From Trichoplax sp. H2 (taxonomy: Eukaryota > Placozoa > Uniplacotomia > Trichoplacea), in contig NOWV01000106.1 of assembly GCA_003344405.1 (NCBI GenBank), positions 124,001 to 188,000 on the forward strand: a DNA stretch of 64,000 bases, in the 5' to 3' direction. The translations under genes were made by a program, and so were the position numbers. Position 1 is the first letter of the stretch. Each line of letters opens with the position of its first letter. Below, piece after piece: positions 51,781-64,000 of the stretch. Below the pieces are notes generated by a model. It was given only the letters and a program-made list of their open reading frames with translations. It searched no databases and had not been told where the DNA came from.

Positions 51781-54700
51781 TCATCGCTTTCTTAACATAC
51801 AAATATGAGCCGTAAGCAAGTATTCCAAACGTTGCTTTTCTGCTTGCAATAGAGAAATTTGATCCTTTAAATTGCCTTGCTCCTTTTCGAGTACCTCAGT
51901 CTCCTGTTATCAACGGACATACAATTATTTGAACAGTTAGATTTTTCGATTAGAATTTATCCAACTGAATAAAAATATTGAGTACAGAAAAATCTATTTA
52001 CAAAGACTTTGGGTAGATCTTTAATTTTCAAAATTATTACTATTTAGGTTTATAATATGGACTAGATAAGTCAGCGTAAACTAATTAACTTCTATAACCT
52101 TGGTGAGCGTTTCTATCCTTTTCTTTCTCCGATTGCGGCATCTCATCGCTGCGACTTTGTTTTTTTCTCTACGAATCTTTTTTCTTTCGTCCTCATCTAA
52201 CTGTTTTAAAATGAAACACGAAATTCAGCCTTTTAATTTTTAAATAACATTACAAAGTAATTCACGAATGCATACTATAATTTCAGATATGACAGTATAC
52301 AGTACTAAAAATTTTGCATAAATTACATAGTTGTGCAGGACAGCGAATTTAGTACAGGGCTGAGATACAAGACAACTTTACTACTGTTTTTAAGGGATTC
52401 ACTTGTTTAATTAATACAGTAAGTCATTCAGGTATTACATCTCTTAGCACGGTACTATGGCAATGGTGTACTGTATGTTGTACGAGGAGTGCAATTTGTA
52501 ACATAGTAGTAATCCTTCGAAAAACAGGGGCTATTTGCTTTCAGTAATATACGTTTAGTATACTTACAGTACTTGGAAGAACTATTCCTATTACAGTACA
52601 TAATAATAATTATTATTATTATGAAGACTGTATACTGTTCTGTACTGTACATAACATAATACGCGTATACTCTCGTATGTTAAATTTCGCATACAGTATA
52701 CCGTAACATGACAAGAAGTTCCATTCTACAATGGCTTCAACAAAACTCTGCGTATACTGTAGCCGTTTGATTTGGCGTACATCGGAAATATCTTCATGCA
52801 GTTTAATTATAACTGATAGGAGATCGATAGATGACAAAACAGTTAGAATAGAACCTGTAAGCCTGATCAGTGTTCAAGAACAATAATAGAACTTCACTAA
52901 ATTCTGGCAATATTGACAGTATATTAATTGTCTATGTATTAAAATATAGTGATACAGTGAATTTGGGCAAATACCCACTGAATAAAATTGATATTGACTG
53001 TAATCCTGTCAACAACCTCCTGTAACTATCAATTAGATGAATTAGATAAAGAGCCAGTCAGTCTTTCACTTCTATCTGATCAAATCACTCGCTACATTGT
53101 CATAGATAATGCAAATTCTTCGGTCAGCTAAGCATAGTGTATCCTCGGTATTATCTTGTTTTGTCATTTACTGTAGCATGCTAGTCTCAAGTTACAATCA
53201 CGAAATACAGTACAATAGTCATATTTTCCCTCCTTATGTCCATCACCGTACGTTAGTTATCATAATGTGCTTTGTAGCATCAACTAAACTTAATATAGAA
53301 TTTTATCCGTGAATGCATTATTGGAAAGTAGTATTCTACAAGCATCGCTGTGAATATAGTAGTGTCTGGCTATTACCGGGATATATATAATGTCGAATGG
53401 TAATACGATCTGTTAATTATTAACAAATGGGTACATTATCGTAAACCGTCAGCAAAGCGACATGAGTTTGTACTAGTGTACATAAAAGTGTGAGAGAAAA
53501 TATACAGTAGACCTTTAGCATAGGTAATACTGTACAAAATCTTATGGAAATAAATAACTATTGTAGTACCGTTACTGTACACTGTACAGTACTGTACAGT
53601 ACTACTATTATAACGTGTGATCCGTTTCCTTCGATATATTTGAATAGTAAAAATTAGAAGTAAACGCTTAAAAAAGATCAATCGCTATGAACCTTCCTAT
53701 ACGCATAGGTCTCTTATTATAGAAAGTTACCTACTAATTGATTCATCTTTATCCCAATTAGAAATGGCTACTGTGATCAAGCGAAAACTCGCCATTATAC
53801 AGTAATTTTTTATGCCTTTTTTTGCATGCTACAATACAGTCTGAATTCTATAGTACTGTACAGTACGTACTGTACACTCAGGCAACTGTTACGGCGCGAA
53901 CTGTATGTTGGTAGAACCGACCGTACATGTACCAGTGACTGTTGGTTTGTATTAGAACTTCAAAGAAATAAAATAACTTCAACTTTTGGTGCCTACAGTG
54001 ATAATAATACTATACATACGCTACAGTACATTTTTAAAACAGATGTTGCATGTACTGTACTGTAGTTGCATGGCAGACACTTACTGTACTGTACAGTGTA
54101 CAGGTACTGTATCTCCGTTATTAGTACTGTACTGCACTGTCATGGACTACTACAGTACGGACTGCAAATATTCCGGGTTAAAGCAGCAGTCCCCAGATAT
54201 CTTTGAATTGACTATTAATATCCGCATATTTTATATTTACAACATAGCATACTGTACTGTACAGTAGCATATCACAATAGTATCTAGAATTATGATTATA
54301 AAACAAAGTTACAATTCATGCACATTGTATCAAGTCATTGTATGCTTGAATTTGAAGTACTGTAGATGGATTATATGAGAGATACCTTACGGTAATACCT
54401 TCAAATTTCAATAGGTAATATAGAAGATTAGCCAAAATAGAAATATAAAATTACACACTACCAGTAGTGTACAGACTATAAATATGTAGTTATTTTATTA
54501 TTACCAGCCTCCCAGTAATAACAAATGGGACAATAAAGCATTTCATAATAAATGATATCGGCTATGCCGCACGACAGGCTTTAAGATCTGTAGTGTATGT
54601 ATGTCTGTATAATACTCGTATATTCTTGATTTATACGAACTGAAGTCTCGAAAGCTCCAGTTTCCGATAGTAGTGCCATGGTTAATGTCGTTGAAGGATC

Positions 54701-55499
54701 AGTAAAAGCAGTCCTTGTTATAACACTAGAGTAACAAACAACGCTGCATAAAAGATATGCATACTGTATAGTATACAAATGCCAAAGGAAATAAAAATAC
54801 TAAAAATACCATACAATTTCGGTTGTAACGTGATCGTGTATCTAATTCGAGGGTGAAAGCAACTGTTGTGAAAGACATGGAAATCAATCTCATACATGCC
54901 GTAAGATTTCCTTTACCGAAATCATCAGAGGTTCTAACCCGAAATTACTTTATAGGTTAGCTAGTAATTCTGCTGTGATAGAAACGTCTAGATTATAAGT
55001 AGACATGTTTTATGACGATTGGTGATATCATTATAACATGGTGTTTATAACATCTAAATACCGTCGGTGTCAATAATATTTTGTTTTAGTAGCCTTATTA
55101 CAAGAGTTATACATCAGTAAAAATAATCTATTGTACATTTTTGTACAGTACTGTAGATTAGATCAACTTAACAGTGTGGTATGCATTATCATTTATAATG
55201 TTAATCTACGATTATAACACTCCTCTAAAATTCTGTTCAATGCGTGTATCTGTTTATCAGATTGATCAAATTGTAAATTTTCTAATTAAATCAAGCACAT
55301 TATATCTCAAAGTCGATAGCGCTGTTATACCATGTTGTTGGAAATATTTAAAGAAGAGTTTGCAGCTACATTAGTAATTATTGGGATGGCGTAGCTATTG
55401 ATATATCAACTAACCTGTTTAGAATGTCTTCTTGAGCGTTTGGATGAACGCTGATTGCTATCGTTAGCATTATCCATACCTTTGTTCCACTTTGTTCTT
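51781..55499 (-). CDS. bZIP transcription factor of the Fos/ATF3/JDP2 type (5' end not found)
   Basis: Three exons (55499-55415, 52200-52099, 51903-51781) keep frame and end in TGA. The basic region is IRREKNKVAAMRCRNRRKKR, with the invariant Asn and Arg and the Fos/ATF3-type NKxAAxxCR signature. The zipper has Leu at exact heptads (ETLTKETEVLEKEQGNLKDQ, then SLLQAEKQRLEYLL), with His at the last position as in Fos and ATF3. The intron between basic region and zipper (TLTK|ETEV) is where vertebrate FOS/ATF3 genes also have one. The protein ends soon after the zipper, as in JDP2/BATF, with no C-terminal activation domain. Exon 55499 begins with a split codon, so an upstream exon exists unless the internal ATG at codon 8 is used. 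It should bind AP-1/CRE sites as a dimer. Intron 1 is 3.2 kb and palindrome-rich. Confidence 0.85.
53560..54280. repeat. GTAC-palindrome cluster inside the bZIP intron
   Basis: Tracts such as actgtacactgtacagtactgtacagtac-like sequence at 53575-53605, 53850-53880, 54050-54135 and 54250-54270 fill this part of the intron. The open frames at 53826-54267 translate this repeat and are not genes. Confidence 0.85.
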
Positions 55500-57539
55500 C
55501 TGGAAAGCTAAAAATACGAAGCGTAGACAGTAAATTGAAAATTTTAGAAGATTTTATTGTACGACGTATGAGACTGCAATGTGTATAGTAACGGAATAGT
55601 AAATCAATTAGAAGTTATTCAATGGATTATGTGATACATTCATTTATTGTCGTGAATTAACTTAATACAAAAGGATGAGATGGATTTTCAGATTTCATTA
55701 TACTACCGATAACAAAACATAATCGTAATCACTACTCAAATACTGAATAATAGCAGTGTATTTCTGTATCACATTACATTATCGTCATCTAGATGTAATA
55801 ATGTAATAGAAAGATCTTAACCTATTCACTCATTGAGCAGGGATGAAAATATTGCTAGCTATCCTCATTATTAAGGATTGCAGTATTGAAAATAGAGGAA
55901 TCGAAAGCAAGCATCATGCCAGAGAAGTAGTGATTTAGAGCAACACTATTAAACTACATCAGTAACTGTGATAAAATTAATGATAATCTGGTAGAAGCAT
56001 CAACACATCAGTATATCAGATTGGAATCAAAAGTCATACTATTCAAGTAGTTCAGTAACCACCGTATAATAAAAAATTGATCTATGTAACTAGGTAGAAG
56101 GATAAATATACGATTACAGATTAGGATTGACAGTGCACGTCAACTTGCAACATTGTCAATTTTGAAGGATAAAGTTCATGCATAATTGAAGGGTATCCTG
56201 ATACCCGGTAGAAGATCATCAATTGGTTCAAGCCCTCTTATCAATCAGTATACAGACTTCCTTTTACATAGTTATATGGATTCGATCTCTAGATTCACGT
56301 CAACTATTCATGACAGTTAAGCTAAATAGTACGTATAACTGCTGTTGGTGTGTTTAATTACCGACTGAAACAGTGTCTCTTTATCGCTAGCAAATAGGTT
56401 GTGCCATGGTTGTGCAATATCCCTATTTGAAATTTTCTAAGTAGAGAACTAAAACTTTCACATAACAATGCTGATTAATAATTAACCTTTAACCACTCCA
56501 TTGTAAAGTACTGTATACAGTGTTGTATAACACGGCGACAAACACTACATTACATCATCCTGTTACAAAAGATTCACCTTTGGTAGAATATTTATTGCTG
56601 AATCATGGAATAAAATGTTCAATGAACTCCTTATACTGTTTTCAAGGCCAATAATTGGCGTTGATTTACGTGGTATGCGTAGGACACTATTATGCTGTAC
56701 GAGTATACTGGCAAAGTTATAGTAAAGATAAATTACTCCTTCAATGAGGAAATTTCGTGACCGAATTATTCACTGTCTAAGGATATTATTAAAGATGCTA
56801 CGCGGAGATTCCAGTACAACGAATCTAGGAACTGTCAGTTGATGTACAGCTAACTTTATAAAATAAACTAACAGTAAGTAAACAGTGGTAGGTACCACAT
56901 CCCACTCAGGAAGGTTAGGCGGAATAACCGACTATTATATTATTGTACGTATGCATTCTGGTGCTGTACCGTATGGACCAAAGTCAGTAGTAAGGCTTGC
57001 GTATTGAAGCCAGTACTATACTGTACTGTACAACTGTACAGTACTATGATTGGATTTTATTTTGACGTACCGAAATAACAACAAGTTGCCAGTAGAACTA
57101 TCTACTTTTTACCCTCCTTCACTACTCTATTCGTGTGTCGGCTTTCCAGTGAATGTTGTATCCAAAGTATCAGTACAAACAGTAAACTGGTGGCAGTAGC
57201 TACTTGTAATTATAATAGGAGTCTTAATTTGTAATTTTATTGGACTAATTTTAACGAAACGATACAACAACAGTTGGACGTCCATAGAGGAAGTAAAAGT
57301 TCAAAATAGATGATACCTGCAACAATTTGATGTGATCTGCCATAAATCAGCTTGGATCGTGGATTCTTATTTTCTCGCCAGACAAATCCAATGGAAGAGA
57401 GTCGAAATCTTGTTTCTTTTCGCCTTCGAAGTAATAATAAAGTAGCCGATCTTGTAGCAAGTTGGAGGCTTGCAGACTTGGACTTGATCCCAAATCGTAG
57501 AAATTGTGACTAGCTACGATAGTAAAACGTATTTATTAT

Positions 57540-58460
57540 ACTGTATTGTAACTGTATTACTACCGTGTCATTATTGTTTTACTGTACTGTATTAATAAAT
57601 TTATTTATTTGTACTGTACTGTACTGTACTGTACGTACCGTCTGTACAGTGTACAGTATACTGTACTGTACAACCTCCTATGTACTGTAATATTACACAA
57701 CAGTCACAGCCTCTATTCGGTACTGTACGAGCTTGAAATGGCCACAAAGACACATACTGTACTATATAAGTGATACAACCTTCGGGAAAACAGTACTATA
57801 CGCACTATCAAGCAAGAATGCCACGTAAGCAATATGCTACATATTGTGTAATAATTATTACATACTGTACGGTATATGAGGTGTTGCTCTAGCAGATGAG
57901 AAAATTCTCCGAATGTTATCAAGCTACTTTTTTTGTACATTTTCCATCCTTGTATTACAAATCGGACAGGAATGTGTCATTAAGATAGGTTAATATCAAG
58001 TTCATCGCATTGAGTTTGTTGACGTATTGTACGTAAATTTCTGTTAACCATATACGTCATGTCATGTTAAGCTGACGTAATTCACAGGTAAATTTCACTA
58101 CGGTCGGTGACATTTCTCGAAAATGCGGAAGTCTTCTCATGTGTCATTCCAGTACAGTACAATGTACTGTACTGGAATGGAAGTCTCTAGAACTGCCCTG
58201 TTTCCAGTGCAGCACAGTACAGTATGACTGTGACTCACGTACAGGTTATTGCGCAACTTAGTGTACTGTACAGTTACAGTACATTAAAATTACAGTACTG
58301 TACAGTACTGTACTGTACATCCAGTTATTTTTAACATCTGCATTTTGTAGAGGTCGACGGTAATGTACTGTATTCCTGCTGTACTGTATGAACTTAATTA
58401 ACCTTGAGGGTCTCTACAGTACTGTACAGTATTCGGCAATTCATGTACTGTACTGTACAA
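57540..58460. repeat. GTAC-palindrome cluster
   Basis: Repeated tactgtactgta / gtacagtac tracts lie at 57610-57675, 58150-58180 (ccagtacagtacaatgtac then its complement, a near-perfect inverted repeat), 58260-58320 and 58415-58480. Confidence 0.9.
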
Positions 58461-60760
58461 GTGTACCATGTACACGATACAATGTATTGGTACATTCATT
58501 CATCCATTTAGTGTTCGTGAACGCCTAGTAACGCTGACACTGCATAAAGTGTATATTTTGCTAAAGTTTCCCTTGTCTTTACTTGCCGTAACAAATATTT
58601 TACATACGATATGAATTATAGAATGGAGCATATCGCTTCTTCAATTGTACGGTAAACGTGTAAACAGTACAGTATTCGGAACTAAATGAGATGGAAAGAA
58701 ATTTGAAAAAAACGATAGAGGATGGGTGCCTATCACGACGTTGGTGATGTGATTCATCTACGAGTGATGTCAGATCCTTCACTCTAAATCCGCATGACGC
58801 GAGTACAATCATTCATACTGCGCTCATTCGCTATATGCGTACTTTACGTATTGTATGTACTTGAACTTCTTACTTAACACTAGTCCTACCTGTTGTGATG
58901 TAATTGACTATAAATATTACATTAGATATCCAGTAGATTTGCCTCTAAAGGATAGATTGGCATACCCATTATGACGCAACTGGATTGCAATAGCTCTGAC
59001 AGAATTAGAAAATGAAGTTTACTTTCACAAATAGTTATTTTCATTCTTCGTAGTGCTTAAAACTGTAATATATATATCTTATAATAAGGGCACGGTACTA
59101 GATTGCATCATCTTTTAGTTTTTACAGCAAGAGATATTTGAAATGTAGATTTAATAGGGCCAAAATATTACGATAAATTATGATAGTGAACAACAATAAT
59201 TTGACGTAATCATCAGGAGTGCAGATATCTGAAATAATTTTAAAGTTAAAAGTTGATTTTAATATGGACTCATTTCATTTTTTAATAGGATTAATTGTAT
59301 TAATGCAATGAAATTACTTACTATTTACAGCAAATTATGCTGTAATGATGTAAATTTTAATCTCCATTATGATTATAATAACGCTACGGAGCAAATTTTT
59401 GTTTAAATGAAGCAATATAACTGAAATGATACAATTACCGTATATCTTTACATGTAAGAATTGTACATTTACAGTAAGTATTACAAATAGGTTCAGAAAA
59501 ATTGACATAAAACGATTGATATATAAAAATTGTTTAACAGATATCTTTGTTCTAAGTGCACGTGTCTGATAAGTCAGGAATTGTAAATGCCTAACTGCGA
59601 CGAAATACGCATTTGCTAAAATTTCAAACGTAATACCTCAAGTACTGGTACACATGCTGCAAATATAGAAAGTACAAAATTGATCACTTCTAATAATAGT
59701 AGTTCAGTGCCCAATATATCATCAGTTGAAATATCGTATACTAACAAGCTTCTAAGTACGTATAAGTGTCCAAATCCACTCATAATTTTTCATATTATAA
59801 AAGAAAAACTGTTTACTAAACTTTATCTAAGGATTAATAAATCTCAATTATGTATTATTCTTATTGTCATCTCTTGTCGATTATATCAGCACAACCCACT
59901 GAACAAAAATAATATTAAATTGGCAGACAAGAGTGTTTCTAGCAAATTGGAGACTAAATAGACTGAAGTTAAGCCAGTTGAGGCATTGTGTTTTCTATTA
60001 GAACTACAAATGAGTTCCTAAGGATAACGGAACATATTATCTTGTGATTCGGTGTTTTGAGAGATAGACAATAAAGTTTATATGTAGACTAGCAGACCTT
60101 CGTATTATACGTTAATGTTGTACTATTCGTATAACATTGTATTCATTGATTACTTTAGCCATTTAAAAATTTACCAAAGGTGTTGTATTATGGGAAATAT
60201 GTTAATAAATGTTATGTGCCAGTTGAACGGGTCGATTTTTAGGAATAATAAGAGAGAAAATATCTTCAAGGCATACGGCTATTTTTTATGTATAGCATAA
60301 AGAAATTTTTGCAGCCTATAAAGAGCTTCGAGGGAATGAAGTTTTACTTTACCTTTTACCTTAAGAGATTAAAAATTATGGGTATACGCGTATGTAGAAA
60401 ACAAAGTGTTGTACGGTACCATATTCCGAACCTTGACCTTGGACACGCAATGCTACATATACAATTATACTCTACATACGTAAAAGAGGTTATTAACCCA
60501 TTGTACCTATTGTACGGACTTCTTGACCTAATATGGAAGTAACTCATAAATAAATTATTTCAACCCCATTCATTCCTTTCTTATAGTTGACTAGATTTAT
60601 TGTTGTTAGTCTTCTCTGTGTCTTAACGACACTATTCTTAGCATTTTTTTTTACTGGAATTTGTATTGATTACGCATTGCAGTGTGGAATGAAATGACAT
60701 TCTTTTTCATTTAAGGTATATATATATATTGTAAAAGTGAGTAGTCCTCTACTTTCTTTT

Positions 60761-60782
60761 CCCCCCCCCCCAAAAAAAAAAA
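60761..60782. repeat. C11-A11 homopolymer pair
   Basis: Eleven C (60761-60771) are followed directly by eleven A (60772-60782). It is a likely polymorphic or sequencing-error-prone site. Confidence 0.85.
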
Positions 60783-61510
60783 TTTAAATTTTGTTATACA
60801 ATTTGACTGTGTATAGCGCGTAATACAAATGGTATCGACTATCAAATTCTACAAATCGGTTACTATGGTCACATCTTATCATTATTTTATTTCTCACCTC
60901 ACCAGTTTTACACAATCTTATTAGTTGCTGAATGCTGTAATGTATATCCTTAGGCAAATTCTATCGATCAGGAAGCAGTCTTTTTCTCAACTAGTATAGT
61001 GTTTACTTACAGTGAATTAGTAGCACTCTAGAATACAGTATCAAAGCGAAGGCTAATGTTTCAATGATACCGCATTTACCGACTGTTAAGTATGGTTTCA
61101 AACTGATAAGCTTTAAAAGTATATTCAGTCATGAAATAACTTTTAAATCTACTTAGCGCTATGTATAAATGTAATAATGGATTAAGTATGATTATTTGGT
61201 GGAACAAAGCGTTAGTATTTATGATTTCTGAATGATACGAGTATAACTAAGATATTGCCAACATAAGATTCTGCATGGTACATTGCACACTATTTTATAC
61301 GCATATGCGCATATATTCGACGAATTGAGGAATGATGAAACACTAATGAAACACCATCCGCCACGCCTTTACATCACTTTTAACATATTCCGATTGCATC
61401 ATGCGGCATCAAGGCATAGACTCAATTTGCTACTGCTCTATTAAAATATCACTTTAAAATACGTAACTAGCCTAGCTACTAGTAAGCAACTTGGCATGAT
61501 ACAAGAATAC

Positions 61511-62303
61511 ATCAGTATTCCGGACACTTTTAATTAAATTAAATTTCTATAAAGCGTGTTGTCTCAGGATGTTTACATTTATTTACTAGCTGCTAAGTAG
61601 TACTTTCTAGAAACTCTTGTTCTATTCTGCAAAAACTGTTTACAGTAATTAGCAATTAAGTAGAGACGGTAGACGGTCCTGTACTGTACAGTAGAGTGAC
61701 ATACTGTACTGTACTGTACAGTACAGTACTGTACTGTACACTGTACTGTATAGTACTGTATACTGTAGTCCGACTGGGATACTGTACAAATCATGAACAT
61801 TGTTGACTCACTGCGCAGACACTCTAATAACCAATAACTACAGGGAGCGGAACATCAAACAGACACTATCCTCCACTTTCTATAAAAATCTAAAATATCC
61901 TCCAACACCATACTGCTTCATGACTNNNNNNNNNNNNNNNNNNNNATCAGTATTCCGGACACTTTTAATTAAATTAAATTTCTATAAAGCGTGTTGTCTC
62001 AGGATGTTTACATTTATTTACTAGCTGCTAAGTAGTACTTTCTAGAAACTCTTGTTCTATTCTGCAAAAACTGTTTACAGTAATTAGCAATTAAGTAGAG
62101 ACGGTAGATGGTCCTGTACAGTACTGTACTGTACAGTATACTGTAGTCCGACTGGGATACTGTACAAATCATGAACATTGTTGACTCACTGCGCAGACAC
62201 TCTAATAACCAATAACTACAGGGAGCGGAACATCAAACAGACACTATCCTCCACTTTCTATAAAAATCTAAAATATCCTCCAACACCATACTGCTTCATG
62301 ACT
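61511..62303 (+). repeat. Near-identical direct duplication flanking a 20-N gap
   Basis: 61511-61925 (415 bp) and 61946-62303 (358 bp) begin and end with the same bases (atcagtattccgg ... gcttcatgact). Apart from one seen substitution (gacgg/gatgg), the difference is about 57 bp more GTAC palindrome in the left copy. The gap at 61926-61945 sits exactly between them. This is most simply two contig ends or alleles that were not merged. Confidence 0.9.
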
Positions 62304-63128
62304 GCTTGCAATATGCACAATTGTATACTAATGAATAGTATAGCACAATGTATAATTTAAAATTTATTATTTATACCCTAAAATAATAGAATTAATAATA
62401 ACTATCATTTTGCCACTATAGCGAGCTATAGTGCAGTAGCTCTACAAAAGCCTTTTAGCAATGAATGGTTTGCGAATACTGACTACTGTATTTCTGCGTC
62501 CAAATCTGATGACGATCACTGTGACGTAACAATTACAAATACGTATTCTATCTACATTAGCATATAAAAATAGAGTTCAGTTGACGTCACCACGCATAAA
62601 AATAGATTCAAGTTTTGGGCTTGCCAACCATGTCAACATCGTTTGTTTTCATCCTATCAATGAGTATATAGTATTTGAAACAGCCTCTATTCATATTGAT
62701 TTCGTAATGAGAGGATTACCGTAGACCGGCGACAGTATGAAGTAACGAATATTATCAACAATCCAATAGTATACGTACTAACAAGTAGGATTTCTACGAA
62801 CTGCACAGCAGTCTATAGTACAGTTCGTAGAATAGTTTACGCCTTGAACAAAACTGCCCAGAAATCATTAGCATAACAAAACAAATTCTATTTTTACTGT
62901 ATCGTACAATGTAAATAATTGTTTTGTTTGTTTTTTTATTTTTGGCAATATATATAGAGAGCATCCATGCCTTCATTCAGCGACAGTATAAATAAATGTT
63001 GTTAAAGGGCAATGGGATCAGTTTAGCCCTGTCGACACAGCAGTTATATTGTCTGCAGTAATACTATTAAAATTAACCTTCCCATTTCATTTTAATTCAA
63101 TAACTTTCAGCAAGTTGTCAAGATTGCA

Positions 63129-63910
63129 ATGGCTTATCACTACGATATGACGAATTCCATAAACTATCAAGAGCCGCAATTTAGCATGGGATCACAGGTA
63201 TTTTTCTGAACTTTTATGACAAATAGATTAGATTGAAGCTAGCCACTGTACAATTAGAATGGAATACTGTCGAGTAGGAGTAAAATAACATTTGTGATTG
63301 CTCTAAGTAATAGCTTAAGATAGAGGATATCAAACAGTTATATACAGTACTGTATTACGTAGAGTACAGAAGAGCGGCAGCATACATATAATAGTAGTTC
63401 TACTTGTATAAATGGTAATTGTTCTCGTTAGTAAAATAGCAAACTTGACTTATGGATCATTGTATCGTTCTGCACTTGTATATGGTTACACGGTCATTGT
63501 ACCTAAACAAGCATATAAGATGTCTATACGATTAGTAATACTATAGTTTCTCATTCAATCATGTACAAGTCGCATAACTGCTAAAATAGTAATCACTAAC
63601 TAGCAGTTAAGAAGTTATTTATTACCGTATTAACTTGCAAAAAAACTTCCGTCAAATAGTACTTTACAACTAATTATCTATGTTTTAATGTTACGATACA
63701 CAGATGCCATTCAAAAATTACAATACTATGGAAGTACAATCGGCTTTATACGAAGAAGAAGAAGATGATACAAATATCTACAAGGCAGTCATGCCTCAGT
63801 TTGTTCGTCATAACCTAAAGATGAAATTATTGGCTAGAAACCCTGAAAACTGTTACGATACATTTAAAGTTCCTCAACCAAGATATAGAAAACCTGTTGA
63901 GGTTGGTTAA
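63129..63910 (+). CDS. Small unidentified protein, two exons, possibly continuing past the window
   Basis: Exon 63129-63197 (MAYHYDMTNSINYQEPQFSM...) ends CAG|GTATTT in phase 0. Exon 63704-63910 follows an ACACAG acceptor and continues in phase to a TAA, giving 91 residues. The second exon has an acidic patch (YEEEEDDTN), then VMPQFVRHNLKMKLLARNPE and a Pro/Arg-rich end. A GAG|GTTGGT at 63901 could be a donor leading to further exons beyond the window. No membrane segment or known domain is seen, and I do not recognise it. Confidence 0.5.
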
Positions 63911-64000
63911 TCTTAATTTTAGATTCTCATTTAAATTTATGATAGATCCTTATAACTTTAGATTTTACGTACAATGCAGTCATCAAGCATAGTACATAAG

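Larger units (their letters stand above)
55500..63128. other. 7.6-kb gene-poor region
   Basis: No gene could be supported. The left part should hold the 5' exon and promoter of the bZIP gene. 57540-58460 and 61675-61770 are GTAC-palindrome clusters, 61511-62303 is a gap-flanking duplication, and 60761-60782 is a C/A homopolymer. The stretch 59600-60545 has three plus-strand open frames (59680-59961, 60115-60300, 60288-60542) with few palindromes. It could be a decayed gene or orphan exons, but I found no family motif or consistent splicing. Confidence 0.5.

Noticed and set aside
54581-54778. Extra bZIP exon (Ser/Thr-rich minus-strand frame)
   Set aside because: It lies inside the intron between two exons that already join in phase, and no matching acceptor/donor pair keeps the frame.
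1-64000. tRNA or rRNA genes
   Set aside because: I looked for A-box/B-box (GGTTCGAATCC-like) words and rRNA motifs and saw none convincing. A tRNAscan or Infernal run would be decisive.

Overview
This window looks like nuclear DNA of an early-branching animal, most likely a placozoan (Trichoplax-like). That is an inference from four things: AT-rich sequence, small GT-AG introns, human-like gene structures and proteins (HECTD1, CLPTM1, PUS10, LCLAT1, a Fos/ATF3-type bZIP), and very frequent GTAC-rich palindromes between genes. No operons, viral genes or intact transposon genes were seen. Two 20-base N gaps (21631-21650, 61926-61945) mark it as a draft assembly.

Layout from left to right. A 3' exon of an unidentified minus-strand gene (11-88). 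GPATCH11 (+, 2030-3874). A Tyr/Gln-rich unknown gene (-, 5320-6126) and a zinc-ribbon-like gene (-, 6415-7647), whose 5' end runs into a small repeat array (7600-8150). A probable NSL1/Mis14 kinetochore gene (+, 9320-11029), convergent with PUS10 (-, 11811-15724). A deoxynucleoside kinase of the DRS type (+, 17458-19163). A composite tandem array of two unrelated units of about 195 and 137 bp (20500-22900). CLPTM1 (+, 23541-27964), tail-to-tail with LCLAT1 (-, 29770-33668). A palindrome-rich intergenic block (33670-37387). HECTD1 (+, 37388-45669), with one uninterrupted 4.8-kb exon. A coiled-coil/EF-hand gene (+, 47320-50059). A Fos/ATF3/JDP2-type bZIP gene (-, 51781-55499). A 7.6-kb gene-poor, palindrome-rich stretch holding a gap-flanking duplication, then a small unknown gene (+, 63129-63910).

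Exon models were joined by hand, using GT/AG signals, reading phase and remembered human orthologues. For the named genes every junction keeps frame. The genes do not form a pathway. They cover RNA modification and splicing (PUS10, GPATCH11), kinetochore assembly, nucleotide salvage, membrane-protein and lipid handling (CLPTM1, LCLAT1), ubiquitylation (HECTD1) and stress transcription (bZIP). Several of the human orthologues lie on chromosomes 2p, 14q and 1q, which fits the known broad placozoan-human synteny.
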